DNA of 64,000 nucleotides from Lateolabrax maculatus (GCA_031216445.1 CM062206.1:28091001-28155000), one strand, 5' to 3'. Positions 37,450-49,198 are shown, counted from the first letter of the stretch. Numbers and translations are program-made. Notes: a model not told the origin generated them from the sequence alone.

Positions 37450-39237
37450 AGATGTTTTTTCTTTTTATTTACTCTTTACCTGTGTTGTCACAACAGCCCT
37501 CTGGTTTTCACTGTCAGAACCAGAATCATCTGAGTAACAGGATATCATATGAGCAAAGGATGAAATGTAGTTCAGAGGAATCTCAACTGTTTCAGACTTC
37601 ACATTGTTTTTTAACCATAATGTTAACAGATTTTTTAGCACTGCCCTTCACTATGGCAGAGATACAGGTACACACTATTAGCAGTATAATTACAATTGTT
37701 ACTAACATAAGGATGAAATGATCAAGTACATGTACTTCACGCAATTCTGCTACGCCTTGTATCGGCCTGGATTAAATCAGCTACAGTGTATCATGTGAAC
37801 ACTTTTCATAGATGGAAGAAGTAGTTAATTTTGGCACTTCTAGACAACTATGAGTTCCTACATTTTCAAACTTGGTCTGTGCGCAAGCTCTGTAGGGTCG
37901 GATCAGAGTCAACATAAAAACATACTGATTATACCATTATTCATGAACATCCAGCACCTGAAAGGTATTGAAACATCCTTCATTTATCTCAGGTTCCTAC
38001 AGGGATAGTACAGTTATCAGTTCTACATTAGCAGAGGTAGACATCTCCCCCCGAACGGATTCAACTCAAACATTTACCTTTAGCATAGGCGCAACACTTT
38101 TATTTCACAATTACCTGGTCCTGTAATTGATGATCAGTTAGTCTATTCAAAGTTATTTCAATCATATGTCAAAAGGAACCTCTAGATTGTGTGAAAACTA
38201 GTACATTACAGGTATTGACACCTGGAGGTCAATATTATTATTTAACTTATGGCATCACAAAATTATTTATTTCTCTCTGTGATTCCGTAAGTGGAGGTGA
38301 GTGGTCACCTAGAAAATAACAACTGTGGTTAGTTTCATAAAATGGATTACCAAAATCATACCAGTCAAACATTTCCCAATCTTCTTTAGTGAATGGAATT
38401 GGATTTAGCATTGGCAAATGAGATTAAGATAGTGATTGTTAACATACCCAACCATTACATCAATTACTTCCATGCGCATAGTCCATCATTAGGCTGATGT
38501 TGTTTATTGCTATTCTAGGTTACCAAACGCTGTTTGTTGTTTTGCTCTGTATTGATGCTTCCATTTTAGTTGCTATCGTGTTTATGGATAAAAAGTAAGA
38601 CAGCATGGATGAACTCATCATCTTCATCAATCTCAATGATTTTACAACTTTTTAACTCACCATGAACCCTTTGATAATTAACTTTCCATAATTTACAATC
38701 ATGGTACCTTTTCAATTGTTTTTTGTAGTGAAACCCCATAGTCATGTAGTTCAGGAGTGTACCTCACTCTCATTACACTTGGCAAAAGCTCTCAACCAAG
38801 CTTGTATCATGCGTTGCCTGCAACCATTTACCTGTAGAGTAGAACTGCAGATATGCAACATAACAGTCATTCATCATACATCTGTCAGTAAAACAATGGG
38901 ATCCATCTCTTTCGTCCAGATGAGAGCTGGGAGAACATGTCTTCTCATACTTTCTCACCATAACACTGTCTTTCTTCTTAGTTTACAAAAGTCCAGTAGG
39001 GTTTTTTTTGTAAATTTCTTTGTATGTTTGTGTGTTGAGAAGTGTTACTCGCTGCTAAGCACTGAGGTGCTCGTCGATTATTTTTCCATTTGCATTCAAT
39101 TGACCCGAACACATTGGCCAAAGCGTGGGCCCGATCAGCAGAAAGAAGAAGAGGAAGAACAACCCCTTCACTCGCCATGGCTTTTCACATCGGTAGCCGT
39201 TGGGGAAGCCGATCTGCACCTTGAAGCATGGATCCAT
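37450..39237 (-). pseudogene. Endogenous retrovirus env remnant
   Basis: On the minus strand, a start codon at 39,237 opens a 60-codon frame with a strongly hydrophobic leader (roughly 39,100-39,165), as expected for an envelope signal sequence. It overlaps the end of the integrase remnant, the usual pol-env arrangement in gamma- and epsilon-like retroviruses. Further downstream are cysteine-containing fragments (38,773-38,961), a fragment around 38,300-38,430, and near the 3' end a single long hydrophobic stretch (about 37,660-37,720) followed by a basic tail, matching a transmembrane anchor. The frame is interrupted by many stops and shifts throughout, so no product is expected. Genus is not resolved. 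The 201-codon plus-strand frame across 38,701-39,306 is its antisense shadow. Confidence 0.6.
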
Positions 39238-39405
39238 TCTGCTTTGCCCTCGACATTAAGCGCGGTCCTGATATCAGCAGCTCCTGGAACAGACATTTCC
39301 ACCTAGGACACAAAAACAACTCGTCCAAAGATTTGATTAGTACCAACTCACCCACCTGAAACAGATGAATAGGCTCCTCTGACAGTTCTTTATTGGTGTT
39401 ATTTT
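39216..39405 (-). pseudogene. Endogenous retrovirus integrase C-terminus (pol fragment)
   Basis: The minus strand encodes FQVGELVLIK, then an Arg-Trp pair (39,299-39,307) and, in a shifted frame, EWIHAS near 39,220-39,240. This order is the SH3-like C-terminal domain of retroviral integrases. One frameshift separates the two parts. Nothing recognisable of pol continues above about 39,405, so the provirus is truncated at its 5' side. The env-like frame starts inside this segment. Confidence 0.7.
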
Positions 39406-39440
39406 AAAACATACAAATGAAACTTTCTTAATATTTCTGT

Positions 39441-39504
39441 TAGTCTTTTAACATATTTTTAATTTCCTTTCGTTCTTAATTTCCCTTCGGAGATGAATAA
39501 AGTA

Positions 39505-39546
<42 letters not shown>
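39441..39546 (+). repeat. LINE-type 3' tail with (ATCT)n microsatellite
   Basis: CCCTTCGGAGATGAATAAAG is followed by about ten ATCT units (39,505-39,546). Many fish LINEs end in such a tail, so this may be a strongly 5'-truncated insertion beside the broken end of the retrovirus. Confidence 0.6.
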
Positions 39547-40633
39547 ATTCCTATGCCCATCAGTCCACAGCAGAGTAACTTTGTACATCTTATTAGATCA
39601 TATTTTTCAGTTAAAAGTTTTTATGACTTTTTCCCCGTTTAATTATTTTGCAGTCACTCTGAGATTCTCCTAGACGTGAGATTCTCTTAGTTCATTGATG
39701 TTATTCATTATTTATTTATCAATTTTCTCTCCTTTTTTTTTTATCTTTGCTTATAGCCTAGTTATTGTTACCCTGTGGTTTCCAATATTGTATTCTCTTC
39801 CAATGGGAATGGTGTATCACACCATCTACCCCCCACGCTCCCACAAGCAGTCTCTTCTCACCCCGGGAGTCGATTACGAGGTAGACTTCTGGATTTTGGG
39901 CAAACCCTCACCAGCTGCTCGCTGATCACTTGTGTAGCAGGTGGACGGAGGACAGTATGAGTTAGGATCCCAGATAAAGAACGAGATAAAGATCTCTTTA
40001 CAATATTGTCACACTTTACTTTCAGAGTTTCAGAGTATTGGCTCAATTGCATCAATCAAAAATTGACATTTTAGACCTGTTGTCATTATTGTTTCAGCAA
40101 TCTCTCTTTAATAATTCACTAAAGTCCTAGTATTGTTACTTTTTTTTTTTTTTTTATCTTTGCCACTAAGGCTGTCACTGTTCATTCCCTGAAAAGATTA
40201 TTCTCCCAATGGTCATGCTTCAATCATCTTTGAAAGAAGCATAAGTTGAAGAAATAAACATTTTATTCCTTTAATAGGATATCTACTATAGTGTATGGAG
40301 AATTATAGTTATTCATTTACCTATTTTTCTTTCAAACAACTTTTATTGTTATTTTGTCCAAACTATTGCTCTATCCTCCTTTATGTTAAAAGAGGGGCCT
40401 TTTTGTACATGTGTGAGGCCGTGTGAAACTTAGGTTAACACATCGAACAAAGACTTAGCGATGAGTTAAGCACAGCTTTGTTTAGTAGCATTGAATGCTA
40501 ACGCAGTACCTTTAAGATATTTCTCATTTATTAACGGAATCAGTGTCACCCGTGTGTGCAGCGCTTTTTTGCACTATGCAATTATAAAAGATAAGAAATT
40601 ACTTCAAAAGTTTGATACAAGAGCTGAGTGTAA
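39547..40633. other. Intergenic stretch, no gene seen
   Basis: AT-rich sequence with a T-run at about 40,140-40,156. Small frames at 39,695-39,960 and 40,491-40,787 show no recognisable domain. Confidence 0.5.
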
Positions 40634-41091
40634 GGTAGTCCTTGTGCTTTCTGTGCTTTTTCGCCTTCTCACTTTCTGCAGGTATTTCCGCCTCTGGAGC
40701 TGTAGATTCTGGATCTGTGATTGCCGGCCGTCTACTGCCCCCATGTTCCTGCTCCACACTCACTGCTGCAGTTGTTATTATTATTAGTCTGATTTGTTGT
40801 CTCTCCTCCTGTTCTGTCTCCCCTCTCCCCCTCTCTCCTCCCCTTTCAACCCAACTCGGTCGATGCAGATGGCCGCCCACCCAGAGCCTGGTTCTGCTCG
40901 AGGTTTCTACCTGTTAAAAAAAAGAGTTTTTCCTCGCCACTGTCGCCAAGTGCTTGCTCATGGTGGGAACTGTTGGGTCTCTGTAAATAATATTTTAAAG
41001 AGTATGGTCTAGACCTACTCTATGTGAAAGCGTCTTGAGATAACTTTTGTTATGATTTGGCGCTATACAAATAAAATTGACTTGACTTGAC
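40634..41091 (+). mobile_element. Retroposon S, 5'-truncated copy
   Basis: Reverse-complement match to the S element at 30,321-31,047, beginning at TAGTCCTTGTGCTTTCTGTG and ending with GGCGCTATACAAATAAAATT and TGACTTGACTTGA. The 5' part is missing while the tail is complete, the usual pattern for incomplete target-primed reverse transcription. Small frames in both orientations repeat between S copies and are not genes. Confidence 0.8.
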
Positions 41092-42225
41092 GTTTTTGTT
41101 TACTAGACGATATCATAAAACCAAATTCATGGGTCACACCAAAATATCTTGAATCGATGTACATGGTGGCAGTCTGGCTCTCAGGTAGTTCAAGGTTCAA
41201 GTTTATTGTCATATACTTGATAACAATGCAAACTTCATTATCAGTAATGAAATTGTTGGCGAACTCAACGTTACCTAAAGAATAGTAAACTACACTAAAA
41301 AGAATAACATTCATGATCATCATAGTTGTGGGGCAAACAACCTAATGTAATGCCAAGAGCCAAGACCAAGACAGATATGCGATGTAGTACTAATATAAAT
41401 TGAAATGGCTAGTAGAAGATAATGTAATCAGTAGTTATCCTTCTTCTTAAAGTACAAAGTGTTTTGAGCATAGATGACCAATCACTGTGGTATGTGTATG
41501 CCATTTAATAAAGTGTACTATAATAATTATGCTCAAAATAATAATTATTTGTTAGGCTGCTGTAATAATGCTAAAATACAGGCATGTGTTAGTGCCTACA
41601 ACCTAGCTCATTAACCAGATGTTCAAGGAGGCAAAGTATGTGCCTCCACTACACTTGTTTCAGTAGTGACCGCATAGCCTGAAAAATAACAGGTAGCATT
41701 GCTGAATCTTCCCAAAAGAAACGAATCAGCATTTGGAACAGGGTTTGCTTCAAATCTTGCCTAGGTGATCTCACAGTATCTACTAGCGTTTCACAGTCAT
41801 GTGTAGTTATCTTTGGCACTTATCTTAAGTCAATTAATGTGACTAATGTAGCTGGATGCGGGCTCTTTGAACAAAGATGTCAGCATTAAACAGAATGGTC
41901 ACATTGTAACCAAATTTGCTGTCTTTTTTTTTGTACATGTAAACAAAAGGCAGTTAGTTGTCTGGCAAGCGCAAAGCTGGTGCTGATATGAGAACAACCT
42001 TCTGTCTCTGAATGCTGATGTCATGTTATCAATTTATTGAAGGTGCAGTGTTCAGAGTGGCAGCACAAAGCGACAAAGTTCATTGCAGAGTATCCATGAG
42101 TCCAATACTTGCAGTAACTGCTCAAGCCTACGAAGGAGCACATCTTCTTTCACGTGTGGAGGAGGCACTGCAGACAGCAGTCTGTTGAGAGGAGCTAACC
42201 ATTTTCCAAAATGTACTCCATGTAC
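41092..42225. other. Intergenic stretch with a possible LINE tail
   Basis: At about 41,185-41,290 the sequence AAGGTTCAAGTTTATTGTCA, followed by ATGAAATTGTTGGCGA, resembles a reversed LINE 3' tail of the CR1/Rex1 kind; confidence in that is low. At 42,052-42,270 (minus) a 72-codon frame contains GKWLAPLNRLLSAVPPPHV. It looks protein-like but I do not recognise it. The remainder shows nothing I can support. Confidence 0.4.
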
Positions 42226-42355
42226 ACAGACTATTCTCCTCATGAAATATTTGACGGAAAAAGGTGACATTGCTTGCTAAGCTGTCAGCTGTAAGCTGTA
42301 AGCAAGCGATGTCACCTCTATTCGTCAAATATTTCATGAGGAGAATAGAGTCTGT
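42226..42355. repeat. Long imperfect inverted repeat (hairpin)
   Basis: The left arm 42,226-42,278 includes CTCATGAAATATTTGACG and GGTGACATTGCTTGCT. The right arm 42,301-42,355 is its near-perfect reverse complement. The central loop of 22 bases is itself repetitive (CAGCTGTAAGCTGTA). It could be the fused ends of two head-to-head transposon copies or a foldback element. The left arm overlaps the N-terminal end of the unidentified 72-codon frame at 42,052-42,270. Confidence 0.85.
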
Positions 42356-43480
42356 TTACATGCTTTCTCAAAAGCAACATGCTTCCATCAGGTCAACAAG
42401 GCCATCAAGGTCTCTCTTTATCTCTGATGCCTATATTTGGTAGGTGAGTCAGAATTAAATGCACCACTATGTAAAATTTAAACTCATGATTAATGAGGCC
42501 AAATAAGAATTCACATTAGTCAAAATTGGTACAATTTTATTAACAGCTCATTCTCAGCGCCATTCTCCAGGTTTGTTAGTTTTAAGGATATAAATGTAGG
42601 TGGTTTACTTTAGAGGCAGGTGTTAGAACACCTTGCTCTAGAAAAGAGTCAATAAAAGGTTTAATGCCTTTAATTTGTTTCTTGAAGTAGGTGATGTTGC
42701 TTAATGCGTGGCAAAACTACATTCAGTTCCAAAATCTATTTATGTGGAAGAACTTAAATTACAAATTCATCAGTTTCAAACAAAGCCCATAATAAACTTT
42801 TGAGACGCAACAGTTTTAATTACATGAAAAATGTTCAAATTAAAGTTTGAATCGTCTCTGCTGCATGCAAAACTAACAATCGCTCTGTGTCTGTAATGGA
42901 ATGTAAACAACCCACAGAAGCAGCAAGGGATGTGTGTTCCTGTGTGTGCTATCAGACAGTCTAAGTTCCACATCACAAGGTTAACAGTGTGTGGGACTGA
43001 CTGAAAAAACAACAAAATGTTACTGCATAGCAAAATGGAGCAGCGCCAGATGCAGCCGGAGCTGGTGCTGTTTAACCAGAGTTTGACCCTCACACAAAGT
43101 GAGCAGAGACGACAGCAGATTAAATCAAACTGGTCAAAATACTTTTAATTACTTAAAATAATGTCATTAGGAATCTCTAAATATAAATCCAGTAAAACTC
43201 AACAATCAAAGCACACAAAGCATCTCTGCTAATAAAAACTCAATGAAGAACGATCATAACAGCTAAATCGAACTGATATTTGCTATCAGTCTGGCTTGTT
43301 TTTTCTTACATATTTAACTGCAAAATAAGCAGTAAGGAAACAAATGATTTCATCCTTCTAGTCTACCTTTTACCTCTTACCTACCATTCCTGCAGGCATG
43401 CGTAACAAAAACAATCTTCCTTCCACATTTTGTCTGTCGTCCACAAACGATTGAGTCAGATTTCTGAATTATTAAAAATT
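42356..43480. other. Intergenic stretch, no gene seen
   Basis: AT-rich sequence with no recognisable repeat or gene. The 105-codon minus-strand frame at 42,776-43,093 has no family motif and is probably chance. Confidence 0.5.
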
Positions 43481-43669
43481 AAACCCGAGACTTCCGGTTG
43501 AGCGATGAGAGGAATGGCGGGATAGTTCGTAGCTCCTACCAGTCGGAGACAAATGAACACCCCCCCAACTAACGATAAACCAAATTCAAATAGAAGTTAC
43601 GAGGGATGAGTGGGGGGACGCGTCAGAAAGGCCGAAAAAAATCTGAAAACGCAGGAAAAGAGTTTCGTA

Positions 43670-44668
43670 ATGGAGGCAAGCAGTGAAGCAGGGGGTAATG
43701 GCGGCGAGGCATTAGCCAAAGACGCTACGCCAGCACTACACAAATACCTGTCGGACATCACTAAAGAAATCCGTGAACTCAAAGAAGAAATGAAAAACGA
43801 CATAACGGCCCTCGACACGAGCTTCAAACAGGAATTTGCCAATTTTAAAGAAGACGTGAACAACAAGCTTAAGGCAAACAAAGACGAACTACAGGACCAG
43901 AAGAAAAGTCTCAACGAGGCACAAACATGCATCGAGGAACTCGAGACATTCAACATGGAAGCTAAAGACGCTCTGTTGACAACCCTGCGCGAGCAGAGAA
44001 AGCTACAGGACAAGCTAACCGACCTCGAGGGAAGGTCCAGGAGGAACAACGTGCGGATATTTGGAGTCCCAGAGGGCTCGGAGGGGGACTCGGTCATCCG
44101 CTTTGTCGAGGAGCTGCTACAGAGAGAGCTGACTCTGCCAGAGGGGACGAGCCTGCTGATTCAACGAGCACACCGAGCGGCAGCGAGGAGACCCAGGCCC
44201 GGTGAGACCCCGCGGTCCATAATCATAAACTTTCTCCGGTTTGACACAAAGGAGATGATATTAAGGAAAGCCTGGCAAAAACGGGTTAAACTGGGGAACT
44301 CGCCTCTGTACTTTGACAACGACTATGCGGCCGAGGTGGTACAGAAACGCAGAGCCTATATGGAGATTAAAAAGACCCTCAAGGATAAAGGCATCCGGCT
44401 CCAAACGCCCCTGACCAGGATCAGAATCCACTGGACCGACGGACCCCAGCTCTACAACAGCGCGCAAGATGCAGCGAAAGAGATGAGGAAAAGGGGAATG
44501 GACGTACAGATGAAGGAGGCTGACGAGGAGCGCATGATGGAGGAGCGGATGCAGGCGGCATCACCATGGCAACGCGTCGGGGAACCAGGGGCACGTGGTG
44601 GATTAACTCAACACACGAGAGGAAGGCTGCAGGAGTTCAGGACAGCCGAGGATGGAGAAAACATCTGA
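43670..44668 (+). CDS. L1 ORF1 protein (RNA-binding chaperone), open frame
   Basis: A 332-codon open frame from the ATG at 43,670. The frame is also open for 20 codons upstream but without an ATG. Order of parts: a charged coiled-coil region (about residues 20-125, rich in Glu, Lys and Leu heptads, for example EIRELKEEMKND), the RRM-like region opened by RRNNVRIFGVPEG, and a basic C-terminal domain (HRAAARRPRPGETPRSIIIN, then AWQKRVKLGNSPLYFDNDYA). In L1 elements this protein trimerises and coats the element RNA. A short overlapping frame from an ATG at 43,606 (MSGGTRQKGRKKSENAGKEF...) ends at about 43,686; it may be an old N-terminus shifted out of frame. This is the only long intact mobile-element frame in the window. 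Expression is not shown. Confidence 0.88.
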   Translation: MEASSEAGGNGGEALAKDATPALHKYLSDITKEIRELKEEMKNDITALDTSFKQEFANFKEDVNNKLKANKDELQDQKKSLNEAQTCIEELETFNMEAKDALLTTLREQRKLQDKLTDLEGRSRRNNVRIFGVPEGSEGDSVIRFVEELLQRELTLPEGTSLLIQRAHRAAARRPRPGETPRSIIINFLRFDTKEMILRKAWQKRVKLGNSPLYFDNDYAAEVVQKRRAYMEIKKTLKDKGIRLQTPLTRIRIHWTDGPQLYNSAQDAAKEMRKRGMDVQMKEADEERMMEERMQAASPWQRVGEPGARGGLTQHTRGRLQEFRTAEDGENI

Positions 44669-45319
44669 TTGAAATGGGAGATCCAGACGTGAATAAAGTT
44701 TCATCTTAAAATAAGTATGAATCACCACCATATTCTAGCTGTATAGTACAGCATGTTAATGAACAGGACCGGAAATTTCTGAGTAAAAGAGACAGAAAGG
44801 AGGAGGGAAAAGACATTTTTTATTATTTTTTAGTGTTGGCTTTTGTATTCATTTATTCATTTTTGGTTCATAAACACAGAGGGTGGCTTTGTGGTAATGT
44901 ATCCCTGGGAAATGTCAGGGTTGGGGGGGAAAAGGATGGGGAAAAAGAGACTAAATCATTGCAATACCCCAGGAGATTATATTTGTTTATCCATTTACTT
45001 ACAGATACAGAGTTTATATGCTAGGATATGGCTTGCCTCCCACTACTAGGCCTTTCATACGTTTCTTTTAGACTGGTAGAGTGGGAATGCAGAGAAATGT
45101 TGGACACTACTAGAAGGCAAAGGGGACTCTATGCAGGACCTCTATCCACCTCTAGTGAGGGGCCCCTCCATAACTGGGGGACCTTCCCCTCTCCTTCCAA
45201 CAGGGGCACGGGCATGATTGAAGAGGCCCGTTGTTATCGGAAGCATTGTTTTGGAGTTAGAGTTCATATTGTTGTTCGAGTTACAGGTGTCAGTGGGAGA
45301 GAAGGGGGAAACTTAAAGA

Positions 45320-48300
45320 ATGGAGGAGATGCAACATAGCCAACTTAAAGTGGTGGCTCTGAATGTGAACGGGTTAAGTAATCCAATGAAAAGAGGGAAG
45401 GTCATAGCAAAACTAAAAAAAGAAAGAGCACAGGTTAGTTTTCTACAAAAAACACATTTGTCGGATCAGGAGCATGAAAAATATAAAAAATTGGGATTTA
45501 AAAAAAACATACTATAGCTCATACAAAAATGGGAGGAAAAGGGGGGTAATGATTTTGATCCCAAATGGAATAAAATTTGAGACCTTAAAGGAAATTAAAG
45601 ATAAAGAAGGAAGATACATTTTGGTTAAGGGGAAAATTGAAAATCAATTAGTTACACTCGTCAGTGTCTATGCACCTCCGGACAGTGATAAGAGTTTTTT
45701 CAAGAATTTATTTAAAATTGTTGCTCAAGAAATAGAAGGGATACTGATATGTGGAGGGGACTTTAACAATACACTGAATCAGGATTTGGACACAACTAAT
45801 GCAAAGAAAAGTAGCAAAATTCAAGTGTCCCGATACTTAAATACTGTATTAACAGAGCTGGGAATTTCAGATGTCTGGAGGGAACTACATCCATTCGAAA
45901 GGGACTTCACGTACTACTCAGCTCCCCACTCAGTCTATACAAGGATAGATTATTTTTTCATGAATACAGCAGATAGATTTAGAATAGTGTAAGATTGGAG
46001 TAGCAGACCTGTCAGATCATTGTATTGTCCACCTGACACTGAATATGAACAGCAGGAAAAGGAATACAGTATTGAGAATGAATGTTGGTGTACTAAATAA
46101 TCCAGGATTTGTTGAGGAGATCAAAACAGAAATAAATACATACAGGGAAGAGAACGATAATGGGGAGGTAGATTTTACTACTCTATGGGATGCCATGAAA
46201 GCAGTTATGCGGGGAAAACTAATATCTCGAGCAGCATACAATAAGAAAGCTAGGTTGAAATTATATCAGATGAAGATGGAAGAGCTTAAAAAATTAGAGC
46301 AACAACATAAAGACTCGAATGATGCAGGTTTACTCCAACAAATCAAGGAAGTGAGGACAAAAGTGAATGAGATACTAGGAGACGAAGTGGAAAAGAAATC
46401 TAGACTTCTAGGCAGACTTATTATGAATCAGGCCCCAAAGCCACAAAATTACTAGCTAGGCGAATAAGGAAACAGCAACTCATGAATACAATCCATAAAA
46501 TTAGAGATCCCACAACCAATTCACTAGAATTTGAACCAGGAAAAATAGAAAAAGTTTTTGAAAAGTACTACAAAAAGCTGTATACACAACCACACTCAGC
46601 GGACGAGGAAGCAATAAGAAACTTTTTAAGTTCATTAGATCTACCAACAATAGGAGAGAAACAAAATGAAAGTTGAAATTTGTGTATCACAGCAAAGGAA
46701 CTGGAAGAAGCCATTAATAAGTTAAAATCAAATAAAGCCCCCGGGGGGTGACGGCTTCCCGGCGGAATGGTACAAAATGTTTAAAAAGGAATTGGGTCCA
46801 ATGTTATTAGCAGCATTCAACGAAACCTTAGAAAAAAAAAAGATCCCCCCCTCTTGGAAAGAAGCCATAATTACGGTGATTCCCAAGGAGGGGAAAAGAT
46901 AAGGAATTCTGTGAAAATTATAGGCCTATATCAATATTAAATTGTGAGTGTTATAAGATATATACAACCATCCTAGCTAAGAGACTCGAAACTTTTATGA
47001 CAGAACTAATTAATGAAGATCAATGTGATTTTATCAAGGGGCGACAAACACAAGATAATATAAGGAGGACTTTACATATAATTGAATAAGTACAAAAAAA
47101 GGGAGAAAGTGCACTGCTGCTCAGTTTGGACGCAGAAAAAGCTTTCGATAGCGTCAGTTGGAAATTTTTATATCTTACTTTAGAAAGATTTGGCTTTAAT
47201 ACAGACTCAGTAAACATTATTAAAACACTTTATCAAGACCCGAAGGCTAGAATTAAAATAAATGGCAGTCTCACTAACTGGTTCAAACTGGAGAGATCTA
47301 CTAGACAGGGCTGTTGCTTATCGCCAACTCTCTTTGCAATCTTCATAGAGCCTTTGGCCCAGGCAATAAGAGAAGACGAGGTGCAGATGATGTTATGATC
47401 ATTCTAAAACAACCAGATGTCTGTCTTCCAAGACTTATGGAAAGACTGGATTCATTGTATTACTTGTCAGGTTATAAACTCAATGTGACAAAAACACAGG
47501 TACTACCCATAAACTATACCCCACCCCAAGCCATTCAACAAATATATAAATTCAAATGGAAAGCAAAAACAATAAAATACCTAGGAGTAAGTATTAGTAG
47601 AAGCTTAACAAAACTAAACAAATTAATTATGGGACTCTAAATCAAGAAATTCAAAAAGATATGGAAAGATGGTTGGCGCTAATATTGGATTTTAGTTCCA
47701 GAATAGAAATCATAAAGATGAATGTCTTACCGAGGATTTTATATTTATTTCAATCATTACCAACAGAAATCCCCACATCACAATTCAAGGAATGGAACAA
47801 AAAAATCTCACGCTTCATCTGGGGGGGGGGGGCAGGATAAAGTACGCAACTCTTCAGATTCCCAAAGACAAAGGCGGACTAGCCCTACCAAAGCTCTTAG
47901 AATATTATGCCGCCCAGACTCGACCTTTGGTGTATTGGTGTGATCCTGAATATACTGCAAGGTGGAAAGATATTGAATTAAAAAGAGAGGGATGCCATAT
48001 CCAAAGTATGATTGCAAACAGGGACATGTTTAAAAAATTTAAGAATATGCTTGATCCAATTACTAGATTCACTCTGGAAATCTGGTTCATAGTGATTAGG
48101 AAATACAATTTAGAAAGGGAAATCAAGATTTTGAGCTGGCTGACTTGTGATTCTAAATTTAAACCAGGGACAATGGATAGTAGTTATGAACAATGGATAA
48201 ACAAGGGAATTACAGCAATATGTACAATAATTGATCGGGGGAAAATTAAAAGCTTTCAAAAACTGAAGAGGGAATATGGACTGGAGGATTACGATCAGTT

Positions 48301-49073
48301 TAGGTAATTACCAAGTTAGAGACTTCTTTGAGAAAGAAATAAAACCAGATCTTCCCCAGGAGCTGAATAAAGTAACTATAACACTGTGTAATGCATATAG
48401 AAACAATACTGGAAGAGTGGTTTCAACACTGTACCAAGGTCTAGAGAAGAGCAGAGGAACTTCTACACTGTATGTAAGAGACAGATGGGTAAAAGAAAGT
48501 AAAATGCCATTAACTGAAGAGGACTGGTTTAACATATGTGATGTACAGCGAACCACCACCAGCTCCAGGATGTGGAAAGAATTTTGCTGGAAAAATATGA
48601 TCAGGTTCTTTATTACTCCCAAAACAAAGAGCAAAATTACAACTACACAACAAACATGCTGGAGACGGTGTGGAGAGCAGAATGCAGGTCACACTCATGT
48701 TTTTTGGGAATGTACTAAAATGAGAAATTATTGGAATGATGTGTGGGTAGAATTGAAAACAATACTGGGATATGAACTACCAAAGTCATGTGAGATATTA
48801 TACCTGTGTAACCTGACAAGGAAAAATGTACAATATGAAGACGAATATCTGGTAAAAATTCTGCTGGCTGCGGCCAAGAAGGCAATCACCAGGAAATGGG
48901 GTAGAGAGGACCCCCCCACTCGGAGGAACTGGCTGGACACAGTTGAGGAGATAATCAACATGGAAAGATTTACGTATATATTGAGACTCCAGCAAACAAA
49001 ATTTGATAAGAAATGCGAAAAATGGACAGACCACAAATCTCAAAGCAGAGACACCACCGAAAACTTGGACTGA
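45320..49073 (+). pseudogene. L1 ORF2 (endonuclease and reverse transcriptase), broken
   Basis: From the ATG at 45,320 come an APE-type endonuclease (LKVVALNVNGLSNPMKRG, LVSVYAPPDSDKSFF, ILICGGDFNNTLNQDLD), a linker, the reverse transcriptase (GGDGFPAEWYKMF, FIKGRQTQDNIRR, LDAEKAFDSVSWKFL, RQGCCLSPTLFAIF, then ADDVMIILKQ) and a C-terminal cysteine-histidine motif (CWRRCGEQNAGHTHVFWEC, 48,658-48,714). The frame is split into at least eight segments: 45,320-45,517, 45,474-45,992, 46,045-46,455, 46,482-46,676, 47,126-47,398, 47,314-47,640, 47,792-48,307 and 48,276-49,073. Stops cluster at 46,675-47,100. The endonuclease catalytic Glu is changed (QKTHL), and sequence before the ADD motif is deleted. 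It cannot make an active enzyme. Confidence 0.9.
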
Positions 49074-49198
49074 TGTCAGAGACATTTGAGGATTATTATT
49101 AAGAACATGTACCCCACTGACGCTGTAATGTGTTCTTTAATGTTGTTATATACTGAAAATTAATAAAATCTGAGTTTTAAAAAAAAATGAAACCCGAG

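Larger units (their letters stand above)
43490..49189 (+). mobile_element. Full-length L1-Tx1-type LINE
   Basis: A 5,700 bp element with a 5' UTR, ORF1, an inter-ORF spacer of about 650 bp, ORF2 and a 3' end in TTAATAAAATCTGAG plus a short A-run. The identical 9-mer AAACCCGAG directly precedes it (43,481-43,489) and directly follows it (49,190-49,198), a clear target-site duplication that fixes both ends. A full-length copy with an undamaged duplication implies fairly recent insertion, although ORF2 is heavily mutated. The Tx1-type assignment rests on the overall fish-L1 look of both proteins. Confidence 0.92.

Noticed and set aside
38701..39306. A 201-codon plus-strand open frame.
   Set aside because: It runs antisense to the retroviral env and integrase remnant and has no domain of its own.
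42776..43093. A 105-codon minus-strand frame.
   Set aside because: No motif, no neighbouring exons, and composition like the surrounding intergenic DNA.
43597..44097. A 166-codon minus-strand frame rich in Ser and Leu.
   Set aside because: It is the antisense shadow of the L1 ORF1 coiled-coil region.
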